Shown here piece by piece: positions 55,478-64,000 of a DNA stretch of 64,000 nt; the stretch's first letter is position 1; every line of letters starts with the position of its first letter. The notes below the pieces were generated by a model. It searched no databases. It was not told the DNA's origin and saw nothing but the letters and a program-made list of their open reading frames with translations. Made by a program: the position numbers and the translations under genes. This DNA comes from CSP1-1 sp035620615 (GTDB lineage: Archaea; Thermoproteota; Nitrososphaeria; Nitrososphaerales; Nitrosopumilaceae): assembly GCA_035620615.1 (NCBI GenBank), contig DASPGM010000014.1:1-64000 (forward strand). The letters are read 5' to 3'.

Positions 55478-58400
55478 TGGTAGATTCTTCCAATAAACGC
55501 TGGCCAATTATTCACGACTTACTCAAAAGAGAAGGTATTGCCCGTCAACATCTAAACTCATTTGACGAGTTTTTAGAAAGAGGATTACAAAGTATCATCA
55601 ACGAAGTTGCTCAAATAGAAATTGAGAATGCAGAATATCCATACAAAATTCAACTTGGGAAAATAAAACTTCAACAACCAAGAATGATGGAACTTGATGG
55701 TTCAATTACTCATATTACTCCAGCAGAAGGAAGATTACGAAACGTATCATATTCAGCCCCAGTAATGATGGAAGCAAGTGTTGTTGAGGATGGAAAAATC
55801 TTAGAATCACGTTTTGTGCATATTGGGGATATTCCAGTTATGGTAAGATCAAATGCATGCATTTTAAATAATTTTTCCACCCAAAAATTAATCGAACATG
55901 GTGAGGATCCGCATGACCCTGGTGGTTATTTCATAATTAATGGTTCTGAAAGAGTTATTGTAGGTTTGGAAGATCTTTCATACAATAAAATAATTGTAGA
56001 CAAAGAAACTGTGGGTGGTAACATTGTTTTCAAAGCTAAAGTTTATTCTTCAATTGTAGGATATCGCGCAAAACTTGAATTGATGATGAAAGGCGACGGT
56101 TTAATTGTAGCAAGAATTCCTGGTTCCCCTGTTGATATTCCAGTTGTTACATTAATCCGTGCACTTGGATTAGAATCAGATAAAGAAATTGCAGCTGCAG
56201 TTTCTCTTGTTGATGAAATTCAAGATGAGCTAGAAGGTTCATTTGAGAAAGCTGGCGACGTTCCAACTCCAAAAGACGCTATCGTTTACATTAGTAAGAG
56301 AATTGCACCTGGAATGTTAGAAGAATTTCAAATTAAAAGAGCAGAAACTTTGCTTGACTGGGGACTATTGCCTCATTTAGGTAAGCATCCAGAAAACAGA
56401 AAAGAAAAAGCTCAATTTCTTGGGGAAGCTGCATGTAAACTTCTTGAATTAAAATTAGGTTGGATATACCCTGATGATAAAGATCATTACGGTAACAAAG
56501 TCATAAAATTTGCCGGACAAATGTTGGCAGATTTATTCAGAACTGCTTTTCGAAATTTGGTAAGAGATATGAAATATCAACTTGAAAGATCAGGCCAAAA
56601 ACGAGGAATTAATGCAGTAGCAGCTGCAATAAGACCTGGAATTGTTACAGATAAACTCAACAATGCAATTGCAACTGGAAATTGGGGAAGAGGAAGAGTT
56701 GGAGTTACCCAATTACTTGATAGGACAAATTATCTATCCACAATAAGCCATCTTAGAAGAGTACAATCTCCATTAAGTAGAACTCAACCAAACTTTGAAG
56801 CTCGAGATTTACATGCAACTCATTTTGGTAGAATTTGTCCAAGTGAAACACCGGAAGGTTCTAACTGTGGATTAGTAAAAAATCTCGCTCTATCCGGAAT
56901 TATTTCTGTTCATGTTCCCTCTGAAGAAATTGTTGAAAAAATATTTGATTTAGGAACGGTTCATTTTTCCGAAGGAAAAAATGATTTGAAACGTGATGGA
57001 ACTAGAGTATTTGTTGATGGAAAGCTTATAGGATATTATCGTGATGGAGAAAAATTAGCAGAATCACTACGTGAATTAAGAAGAAATTCTAAGATTCATC
57101 CTCATATCGGAATTTCATTCCATAAATCAGAAATTGAAAATGCTACTAAGAGGATATATGTAAATTGTAATGCTGGTAGAGTTTTACGACCACTTATAAT
57201 TATTAAGGAAAATAAATCCATGTTAACTCAAGACCTAATTGACAAAGTTTCAAAGAAATTACTATCATGGAATGACCTTCTTCGAATGGGAGTTATTGAA
57301 TTAATTGATGCAAATGAGGAAGAAAACTGCTTTATTGCTTTTGAAGAAAAAGACTGTAAAAAACACACCCATATGGAAATTTTTCCATCTGCCATTCTAG
57401 GGGCTGGAGCTTCAATAATTCCTTATCCAGAACATAATCAATCTCCTAGAAACACTTACGAATCAGCAATGGCAAAACAAAGCTTAGGATTTTCTACTCC
57501 AATGATGAATACTAGTACTTATGTTAGACAGCATTTGATGCTGTATCCTCAAACTCCAATTGTTAATACCAAAGCAATGGGGCTCCTTGGTTTAGAAGAG
57601 AGACCTGCAGGCCAAAATTGTGTTGTTGCAGTATTGCCTTTTGATGGTTACAATATTGAAGATGCAATTGTTCTAAGCAAAGCATCTGTTGACAGAGGTT
57701 TGGCTAGAACATTTTTCTATAGAATTTATGATGCTGAAGCTAAGCAATATCCAGGGGGAATGCGTGATAATTTTGAAATCCCTAACGCTGAAGATAATAT
57801 TCGTGGATACAAAGGAGAAAAAGCATATCGTCTTCTTGAAGATGATGGAGTAATTGCAACTGAATCCCCTGTTCTTGGTGGGGATATTCTAATTGGTAAA
57901 ACTAGCCCTCCAAGATTTATGGAAGAATATAGAGAATTTGAAGTAAAAGGACCCTATCGTCGTGATACTTCAATTGGTGTTAGACCCTCTGAAACTGGCG
58001 TAGTAGATACTGTAGTTATGACTCAATCCAATGAAGGCGGAAAGATGTATAAAATTCGTGTACGTGATATGAGAATTCCTGAAATTGGAGATAAATTTGC
58101 TTCACGACATGGACAGAAAGGTGTTTTAGGAATTTTAGCTAACAATGAGGACTTACCATATACTTCTGATGGAATTTCACCTGATATTCTAATCAATCCT
58201 CATGCATTCCCATCTAGAATGACAGTTGGAATGTTTATGGAATCAATTACTGGAAAGGCTGCAGCATTACGAGGAGAAAAATTTGATGGTTCAGCATTTG
58301 TTGGTGAAAAAATGGATGAAGTCAAAAAAGTAATGGATGCTACTGGATTCAAATATTCTGGAAAAGAAATAATGTATGATGGTAGAACCGGTAAACCATT

Positions 58401-58824
58401 TCCAGTCGAAGTATTCATAGGTGTTGTCTATTACCAAAAACTTCATCATATGGTGGCAGATAAAATTCATGCAAGAGCTAGGGGTCAAGTTCAAATGTTA
58501 ACTAAACAGCCAACTGAGGGAAGGGCCAGAGGAGGAGGCCTTAGATTTGGAGAAATGGAACGTGATTGTCTTATAGCTTATGGTGCATCTATGATTTTAA
58601 AAGATAGATTATTAGATGAATCTGACAAATCTGAAATTTACGTTTGTGAAAGATGTGGTTTAGTTGCATATCACGATGTGAAACAACGAAGATATGTCTG
58701 CAGAGTATGTGGTGATAAAGCAAAAGTGTCATCTGTTTCAGTTGCTTATGCATTCAAATTATTATTACAGGAAATGCAGAGCCTCAATATTGCTCCAAGA
58801 CTTTTGATTAAGGAGAAAGTCTAA
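55477..58824 (+). CDS. rpoB: RNA polymerase subunit B
   Basis: 1115 residues, one uninterrupted frame (not split into B' and B''). Motifs include the lobe region RNVSYSAPVMMEA, PGGYFIINGSERVIVGLEDL, ARDLHATHFGRICPSETPEGSNCGLVKNLAL, GYNIEDAIVLSKASVDRGLARTFFY, the Lys-rich RDMRIPEIGDKFASRHGQKGV and a C-terminal zinc site CERCGLVAYHDVKQRRYVCRVCGD. Catalytic core of archaeal RNA polymerase. Overlaps rpoA by one base (TAATG). Confidence 0.97.
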   Translation: MVDSSNKRWPIIHDLLKREGIARQHLNSFDEFLERGLQSIINEVAQIEIENAEYPYKIQLGKIKLQQPRMMELDGSITHITPAEGRLRNVSYSAPVMMEASVVEDGKILESRFVHIGDIPVMVRSNACILNNFSTQKLIEHGEDPHDPGGYFIINGSERVIVGLEDLSYNKIIVDKETVGGNIVFKAKVYSSIVGYRAKLELMMKGDGLIVARIPGSPVDIPVVTLIRALGLESDKEIAAAVSLVDEIQDELEGSFEKAGDVPTPKDAIVYISKRIAPGMLEEFQIKRAETLLDWGLLPHLGKHPENRKEKAQFLGEAACKLLELKLGWIYPDDKDHYGNKVIKFAGQMLADLFRTAFRNLVRDMKYQLERSGQKRGINAVAAAIRPGIVTDKLNNAIATGNWGRGRVGVTQLLDRTNYLSTISHLRRVQSPLSRTQPNFEARDLHATHFGRICPSETPEGSNCGLVKNLALSGIISVHVPSEEIVEKIFDLGTVHFSEGKNDLKRDGTRVFVDGKLIGYYRDGEKLAESLRELRRNSKIHPHIGISFHKSEIENATKRIYVNCNAGRVLRPLIIIKENKSMLTQDLIDKVSKKLLSWNDLLRMGVIELIDANEEENCFIAFEEKDCKKHTHMEIFPSAILGAGASIIPYPEHNQSPRNTYESAMAKQSLGFSTPMMNTSTYVRQHLMLYPQTPIVNTKAMGLLGLEERPAGQNCVVAVLPFDGYNIEDAIVLSKASVDRGLARTFFYRIYDAEAKQYPGGMRDNFEIPNAEDNIRGYKGEKAYRLLEDDGVIATESPVLGGDILIGKTSPPRFMEEYREFEVKGPYRRDTSIGVRPSETGVVDTVVMTQSNEGGKMYKIRVRDMRIPEIGDKFASRHGQKGVLGILANNEDLPYTSDGISPDILINPHAFPSRMTVGMFMESITGKAAALRGEKFDGSAFVGEKMDEVKKVMDATGFKYSGKEIMYDGRTGKPFPVEVFIGVVYYQKLHHMVADKIHARARGQVQMLTKQPTEGRARGGGLRFGEMERDCLIAYGASMILKDRLLDESDKSEIYVCERCGLVAYHDVKQRRYVCRVCGDKAKVSSVSVAYAFKLLLQEMQSLNIAPRLLIKEKV

Positions 58825-61800
58825 TGTCACTTCAAACCATTAAATCAATTGACAGTATTCGTTTCTCGGTTTGGTCACCTACAGAAATTAGAAAATATTC
58901 TGTAGCTGAAATCACTGCTCCTGAAACATATGATGAAGATGGAATGTCGGTTCAGGGAGGATTAATGGATGGAAGACTAGGAACCTTAGAACCAGGCCAA
59001 AAATGTCTTACATGTGGAAATACTGCTGCTAGATGTCCAGGTCATTTTGGACATATTGAATTAGCTGAACCAGTTTTGCACATTGCTTTTATTGATAATA
59101 TTTACAAGCTTTTGCTTTCAACATGTAGATCATGTTCTAGATTAAGAATGTCACAAGAGGACCTTGATAAATTTGCAATTATTAGAAAACGAGAAGCAGC
59201 TTTTACCATTATTTCCCAAAAGCGAATTCCTGAGCAAATATTAGAAAAAGCTAAAAAAGCAAAAGAATGCCCTCATTGTGGAAAACCTCAATATGATCTA
59301 ATTTTTACAAAACCTACAATCTTTATTGAAAAAACCGAAATTGGTGAAAATAGACTACTTCCAATTACAATAAGAGAGCGATTTTCACAAATAATTAATG
59401 ATGATCTTAAACTCCTAGGTTATGATCCAGATACTGCAAGACCAGAGTGGTTTATTTTACAGGCTTTACCAGTTCCTCCTGTAACAGTTAGACCATCAAT
59501 CATTTTGGAAACGGGAATTAGATCTGAAGATGATTTAACCCACAAAATGGTTGATATAATTAGAGTTAATCAAAGACTAAAAGAAAGTAAAGAAGCAGGA
59601 ACCCCCCCACTAATTGTACAAGATTTAGTGGATTTATTACAATATCATGCAACGACTTATTTTGATAATGAAGTTTCAGGAATTCCGCAAGCTCATCATC
59701 GTTCTGGAAGACCTCTAAAGACATTAACTCAAAGATTAAAAGGAAAAGAGGGGAGATTTCGTGGCTCACTATCCGGAAAACGAGTTGATTTTTCAAGCAG
59801 AACCGTAATTTCTCCTGATCCAAATCTTGACTTGTCAGAAGTAGGTGTCCCCGAAGCAGTTGCCATGAAACTTACCATACCAGAAATAGTTACAGAATGG
59901 AATATTGAAAGAATGAAAAAAATTGTAATTAATGGACCAAGTAAATTTCCAGGAGTCAACTATATTGTTAGACCAGATGGAGTAAAGATTCGACTAGATT
60001 TTGTTGAAGATCGTTCAACAATTGCTGATAATTTAGAAATTGGTTATTTAATTGAAAGACATCTTGCGGATGGAGATATCGTTCTTTTTAACAGACAACC
60101 CTCTCTTCACCAAATGTCTATTATGGCTCATTATGTCAGAGTATTACCAGGTAAGACATTTAGATTACACCCATCTGTATGTCCGCCTTACAACGCTGAC
60201 TTTGATGGGGATGAAATGAATTTACATGTTCCACAAAGTGAAGAAGCAAGATCAGAAGCAATTTTGTTGATGAGAGTTCAAGATCAATTAATTTCCCCAA
60301 GATACGGAGGTCCAATCATAGGTGCCTTAAGAGATTTTATTACTGGTGCTTATCTTCTTACAAAAGACGGTACAGTACTAACTCCTCAAGACTTTTCAAA
60401 CTATGCGATGCTAGGTGGATATGAAGGTGAATTACCACCTCCTGCAACAAAAGGCAAAGAGGGCCCTTTATACACTGGAAAACAACTATTCTCACTTTTC
60501 CTTCCTGAAGACTTTAACTATGTAATGACCTCAAAATGGTCCAAGGGAACAAAAGGCGTTGCAAAAGATGTTGTTATTAAGAATGGCCAGTTAATTAGCG
60601 GAGTAATTGATAAATCATCAATTGGTGCTGAAGAGGCTGAAAGCGTTCTTCATAGAATTGCAAAAGATTACGGAAATGCGCAAGCAAAAAATTTCCTTAA
60701 TTCAGTACTGATTATGGTAAAGCAGTTCATTACACATTATGGTTTTAGTTATGGATATGCTGATCTAGAATTACCAGAAAAAGTCAAACAAAAAATTCTA
60801 GATGACATTGCAACCACATATGAAAAAGTTTACGAGCTTACAGAAGAGGCAAAAAAAGGAACTCTTAAACTCACTAGAGGACTCTCTGCAAAAGAAGCTT
60901 TAGAGGCCTACATTGTTAACGAATTATCAAAAGCAAGAGATGCTGCCGGAAGTATGGCTGATCAATCTTTTGATGAAACTAATGCAGGCAGAATCATGGC
61001 TACCACTGGAGCTAGAGGTTCGTCTCTTAATATTGGTCAGATGGCTGGGGCATTAGGACAACAATCACGACGAGGAGAAAGACTTCTTACTGGTTACAAC
61101 AATAGAGCACTGCCACACTTTAAAGAACATGAAAATAATCCAGACTCTCACGGTTTTGTTAAATCCAATTATAGAGAGGGTCTGTCAGCAATAGAATTTT
61201 TCTTCCATGCTATGGGAGGAAGAGAAGGACTTGTAGACACTGCGGTAAGAACTCAACAAAGTGGATACATGCAGCGTAGATTAATCAATGCTTTGGAGCA
61301 TATTAAACTTGAATATGATGGAACTGTAAGAGACCCTCATGGACACATCATACAATTTTTGTATGGTGAAGATGGAATTGATGTTGCACGAAGTGATCAT
61401 GGAGAAGCATTTAACATTAACAGATTAATTGAATCACAAACTATAGTTGATACTGGCAAAAAAGCTACAAAAGATGAAATTAGTGAGCTTGCTAAAAAAT
61501 ACACAAAAACTTACAATCCTAGATTGAAGAATTTAGTAACTGATGCTCTTGAAGATGCCAAATTAAGTAAAGAGGGCATTGAAAAAGTATGTAAGAAAGG
61601 CCTTGAACTTTACAATAAAGCCAAAGTTGAACCAGGTCAAGCCGTAGGCATAGTCACTGCCCAATCTATAGGAGAACCAGGAACTCAAATGACTTTGAGA
61701 ACATTTCATTTTGCAGGAATTAGGGAACGAAACGTAACACTTGGATTACCTAGATTAATTGAATTAGTAGATGCAAGGAAAAAACCAGTTACACCAACTA

Positions 61801-62615
61801 TGGATATTTATCTTGAAAAAGATTCAAAAACATCTCGAGAAAAAGCTATTGAAGCTGCCAGAAATATCTTGCAGACCAAAGTTAGCGCATTAATTTCTGA
61901 AAGCGAAACGGATTATTCTACTGAAATTAAACTTCATTTGAACGCTAATAGATTGCAAGAACGTGGTTGCACCGTAGAAGATGTAGAAGCCGCACTTGAA
62001 TCAAATAAAAAATTTAAAAACGAAACAAATGGTCTCACAATAACTTTAAAATTAGTAGATGAATGCGATGCCCCAACTGCTATTACTATTAGAAATAAAG
62101 TTCTGAATACCACTGTTAAAGGTGTTCCAGATATAGGCCGTGTTACAATTGTGCAAAAAGATAACGAATGGGTTATTCAGACCACTGGTTCTAATCTTGC
62201 AAAGGTATTAGAAGTTCAAGGAATTGATAAGAAAAATGTTAGAACCAACAATGTATTTGAAATTGCAAGTACGTTAGGAATTGAAGCTGCTAGAAATGCA
62301 CTAATTAATGAATTAAGTTCTACGCTAGAAGATCAAGGTTTGGAAGTTGATACAAGATATCTCATGCTTGTAGCTGATACCATGTGTTCAAAAGGATTCA
62401 TGCAACAGATTGGAAGACATGGAATTGCTGGTACTAAAGACAGTGTTTTGGCACGAGCAGCATTTGAGATTACAGTTCCAACCATTGCTCATGCAGCTCT
62501 TCAGGGTGAAATTGAGCGCCTAAAGGGTATTACAGAAAATGTAATTGTAGGTAGCAACATTCCAATTGGAAGTGGTACCGTTGATCTTTACATGCAAATT
62601 TCAAAGAAAAGTTAG
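58824..62615 (+). CDS. rpoA: RNA polymerase subunit A, fused A' and A''
   Basis: 1263 residues in one frame. N-terminal zinc-binding CLTCGNTAARCPGHFGHIEL, CRSC...CPHCGKP, then the active-site loop YNADFDGDEMNLHVPQ, bridge and trigger regions (TQQSGYMQRRLINALE, VGIVTAQSIGEPGTQMTLRTFHFAG), and the A'' end GIAGTKDSVLARAAFEITVPTIAHAALQGE. In most archaea A' and A'' are separate genes; the single-chain form is a trait of Thaumarchaeota. Followed by a T-rich TTTAGTTTTT stretch. Confidence 0.97.
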   Translation: MSLQTIKSIDSIRFSVWSPTEIRKYSVAEITAPETYDEDGMSVQGGLMDGRLGTLEPGQKCLTCGNTAARCPGHFGHIELAEPVLHIAFIDNIYKLLLSTCRSCSRLRMSQEDLDKFAIIRKREAAFTIISQKRIPEQILEKAKKAKECPHCGKPQYDLIFTKPTIFIEKTEIGENRLLPITIRERFSQIINDDLKLLGYDPDTARPEWFILQALPVPPVTVRPSIILETGIRSEDDLTHKMVDIIRVNQRLKESKEAGTPPLIVQDLVDLLQYHATTYFDNEVSGIPQAHHRSGRPLKTLTQRLKGKEGRFRGSLSGKRVDFSSRTVISPDPNLDLSEVGVPEAVAMKLTIPEIVTEWNIERMKKIVINGPSKFPGVNYIVRPDGVKIRLDFVEDRSTIADNLEIGYLIERHLADGDIVLFNRQPSLHQMSIMAHYVRVLPGKTFRLHPSVCPPYNADFDGDEMNLHVPQSEEARSEAILLMRVQDQLISPRYGGPIIGALRDFITGAYLLTKDGTVLTPQDFSNYAMLGGYEGELPPPATKGKEGPLYTGKQLFSLFLPEDFNYVMTSKWSKGTKGVAKDVVIKNGQLISGVIDKSSIGAEEAESVLHRIAKDYGNAQAKNFLNSVLIMVKQFITHYGFSYGYADLELPEKVKQKILDDIATTYEKVYELTEEAKKGTLKLTRGLSAKEALEAYIVNELSKARDAAGSMADQSFDETNAGRIMATTGARGSSLNIGQMAGALGQQSRRGERLLTGYNNRALPHFKEHENNPDSHGFVKSNYREGLSAIEFFFHAMGGREGLVDTAVRTQQSGYMQRRLINALEHIKLEYDGTVRDPHGHIIQFLYGEDGIDVARSDHGEAFNINRLIESQTIVDTGKKATKDEISELAKKYTKTYNPRLKNLVTDALEDAKLSKEGIEKVCKKGLELYNKAKVEPGQAVGIVTAQSIGEPGTQMTLRTFHFAGIRERNVTLGLPRLIELVDARKKPVTPTMDIYLEKDSKTSREKAIEAARNILQTKVSALISESETDYSTEIKLHLNANRLQERGCTVEDVEAALESNKKFKNETNGLTITLKLVDECDAPTAITIRNKVLNTTVKGVPDIGRVTIVQKDNEWVIQTTGSNLAKVLEVQGIDKKNVRTNNVFEIASTLGIEAARNALINELSSTLEDQGLEVDTRYLMLVADTMCSKGFMQQIGRHGIAGTKDSVLARAAFEITVPTIAHAALQGEIERLKGITENVIVGSNIPIGSGTVDLYMQISKKS

Positions 62616-62690
62616 TAATCTTTAGTTTTTACAAAATCGTATGAATTCTACACAATTATTAAATATTGAATTTAAAATGGGAGCTTTATG

Positions 62691-64000
62691 ATGGGGTCTA
62701 GAACAAAAGTTTACTTATTCTCTATTTTACTTTTACAATTTTTATTCATACCGATTTTTGCTGAAGAAAATACTCCTGATTTAAAGTCAATTCTTTTGCA
62801 AACTGATAAAAAAGAATACTACCTTGGAGAAAAAATCATAATTTCAGGCGTAGTTGAAGAAAAAAAAATGCCCGTAATTGCATTAAGAGTATTCGATCCT
62901 AATGGGGGAATCCTTTCAGCTCATGAACTAGAGATAAAAACAGATAATTCTTTCTCAAAAACAATTTTGTTAGAGTCACCATTCTACGATGATGAGGGGA
63001 CATACACAATTTCTGTAAATTATGGGAAACTACAATCTGAAACCACGTTTAAAATGATTAGAGATATTGTGGAAGATAATTCTGTACAAAATAACATGCC
63101 AACTTTAATTCCTGAAATTATTGTGATGTTTGCTGACCAAGAAATCTATCGCGATGGTGATACAGTAACAATCTATGGTTTAGTTTCAGAAAAAGATGAA
63201 GAATCTGTGTTGGTTGGAATTTATGATCCATTTAACACTCCTGCTGGATTTTATTTTGGTCAAGTAGATTCTGATCATGAATTCAAAGTTTCTTTTCTTG
63301 TTAAAGACGGGGTAAATTTCAAGACGGAAGGAATTTACTCTATTTCCGCTTTTTATGGTGAATCTGAAGAAATAACAAGTTTTGAATATGTTAAACAAAA
63401 ATCTCCAGTAGAAGAGAAAAAACCAATAGAAGAGAAAAAAACAAGTGATACTACAAAACCTTCACCACCCTCTAATGAAATAATTGAAAATAAAAATAAT
63501 GATCAAACAACATCAAATAAAAATTTAGAAAAATCTACAATAAATTCTTACAATAATTTATCTGTTGAAGATATTGAGCTTGGTATCATGCTTAATCAAA
63601 TTAATTTAAAATGTGATAAAAGTGAATATGTTGATACAATTACATATTACGATGGGATGGGACCTGCATTACTTCGCCTTTGTAAATATAGTGATGCAAT
63701 CTCTTATTATGATCAATCACTTCTAAAAGAGCCAAAGAATGTTGAAATTTTAACAAATAAAGGTTCAGCTCTTGCCAAAATGGGATTATACGATGAAGCA
63801 ATTTTAAATTATAATTTAGCTCTTTCTATTAACCCTGACAATTATTTTACTCTAAATAATAAAGCAAATGCATTATCAAACTTGGGTAATTTCCAAGAAG
63901 CATTTTCATTATACAAAAAAGCTATAGATGTTGGAGGAAATAATCCAATTGTTCTTCAAAATCTTGAAAAGGCTCTTGATAGATCAACTATACAAATTAA
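62691..64000 (+). CDS. Exported Ig-like/TPR protein (cut by window edge)
   Basis: Frame from ATG at 62691 (ATG at 62688 also possible) open to the end of the window, at least 436 residues. Signal peptide (TKVYLFSILLLQFLFIPIFAEE), then two Ig-like domains of the same sort as in the PEFG proteins (LQTDKKEYYLGEKIIISGVV...GTYTISVNYG and FADQEIYRDGDTVTIYGLV...GIYSISAFYG), a Lys/Glu/Pro linker, and TPR repeats: YSDAISYYDQSLLKEPKNVEILTNKGSALAKMG and YDEAILNYNLALSINPDNYFTLNNKANALSNLG. Probably exported protein-protein scaffold. Confidence 0.8.
   Translation, partial: MGSRTKVYLFSILLLQFLFIPIFAEENTPDLKSILLQTDKKEYYLGEKIIISGVVEEKKMPVIALRVFDPNGGILSAHELEIKTDNSFSKTILLESPFYDDEGTYTISVNYGKLQSETTFKMIRDIVEDNSVQNNMPTLIPEIIVMFADQEIYRDGDTVTIYGLVSEKDEESVLVGIYDPFNTPAGFYFGQVDSDHEFKVSFLVKDGVNFKTEGIYSISAFYGESEEITSFEYVKQKSPVEEKKPIEEKKTSDTTKPSPPSNEIIENKNNDQTTSNKNLEKSTINSYNNLSVEDIELGIMLNQINLKCDKSEYVDTITYYDGMGPALLRLCKYSDAISYYDQSLLKEPKNVEILTNKGSALAKMGLYDEAILNYNLALSINPDNYFTLNNKANALSNLGNFQEAFSLYKKAIDVGGNNPIVLQNLEKALDRSTIQI

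Overview
The window is about 64 kb of AT-rich archaeal DNA. It most resembles an ammonia-oxidising member of the Nitrososphaerota (Thaumarchaeota), close to the Nitrosopumilus group. This rests on gene content read by eye: one uninterrupted RNA polymerase A gene carrying both A' and A'' parts, archaeal RpoN and RpoH, an archaeal mevalonate kinase / isopentenyl phosphate kinase operon, PEFG-CTERM surface proteins, many secreted cupredoxins and multicopper proteins, WIKNxAxWW-type C-terminal repeats, and short or absent leaders with TATA-like boxes 22-30 nt before start codons. No amo, rRNA, CRISPR or transposase gene is present. One tRNA, Leu(GAG), was found.

Layout. 1-3.6 kb: small hypothetical, coiled-coil and membrane proteins, a PPOX-fold flavin protein and a DUF488 protein, interspersed with copies of a short repeat. 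3.6-12.1 kb: an accessory redox/metal region with a cupredoxin, a degenerate cupredoxin, small secreted proteins, a ribbon-helix-helix regulator divergent from a winged-helix regulator, a paralogous winged-helix gene, a DsrE-like protein, a luciferase-like oxidoreductase, Cys-rich zinc-ribbon microproteins and a thioredoxin operon. 12.1-15.6 kb: housekeeping genes of mixed function (UPF0147, methyltransferase-like, Rieske, GNAT, FAH family). 15.6-23.7 kb: a long minus-strand operon in the order rpoN, eno, rpsB, MEMO-family, mevalonate kinase, isopentenyl phosphate kinase, Nudix IDI-like, polyprenyl synthase, gltX. 23.7-31.2 kb: tRNA-Leu, translin, secreted propeller and dockerin-like proteins, nnrE/MBL/CobT-like genes and glmS. 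31.2-35.9 kb: rpsM/rpsD and a divergent MoxR-type AAA+ / VWA / HTH operon. 35.9-40.1 kb: multicopper oxidase and ZIP transporter behind two DtxR-like boxes, then a CDF transporter. 40.2-47.3 kb: large surface proteins, a B12-type radical SAM enzyme and a VIT1/CCC1 transporter. 47.3-52.3 kb: larB, mdh, larC, larE and a cysteine desulfurase. 52.3-55.1 kb: three tandem PEFG-CTERM proteins. 55.2-62.6 kb: rpoH-rpoB-rpoA. The right edge cuts a secreted Ig/TPR protein.

The most striking structure is in the 4.9-10.8 kb accessory region. Seven promoters there carry two to four direct half-sites (TTGG, CTGG or TTAG) spaced exactly 11 bp apart and ending just before a TATA-like box. They front the cupredoxin genes, small secreted proteins, a winged-helix regulator and the thioredoxin operon. 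Two of them drive the same 15-18 bp hairpin: once as the leader of the winged-helix gene, once with no gene of its own behind it, as a candidate small RNA. Together this looks like a local redox or metal regulon with an RNA component. A second regulatory system, two identical 18-bp palindromes, lies between the divergent ribbon-helix-helix and winged-helix genes.
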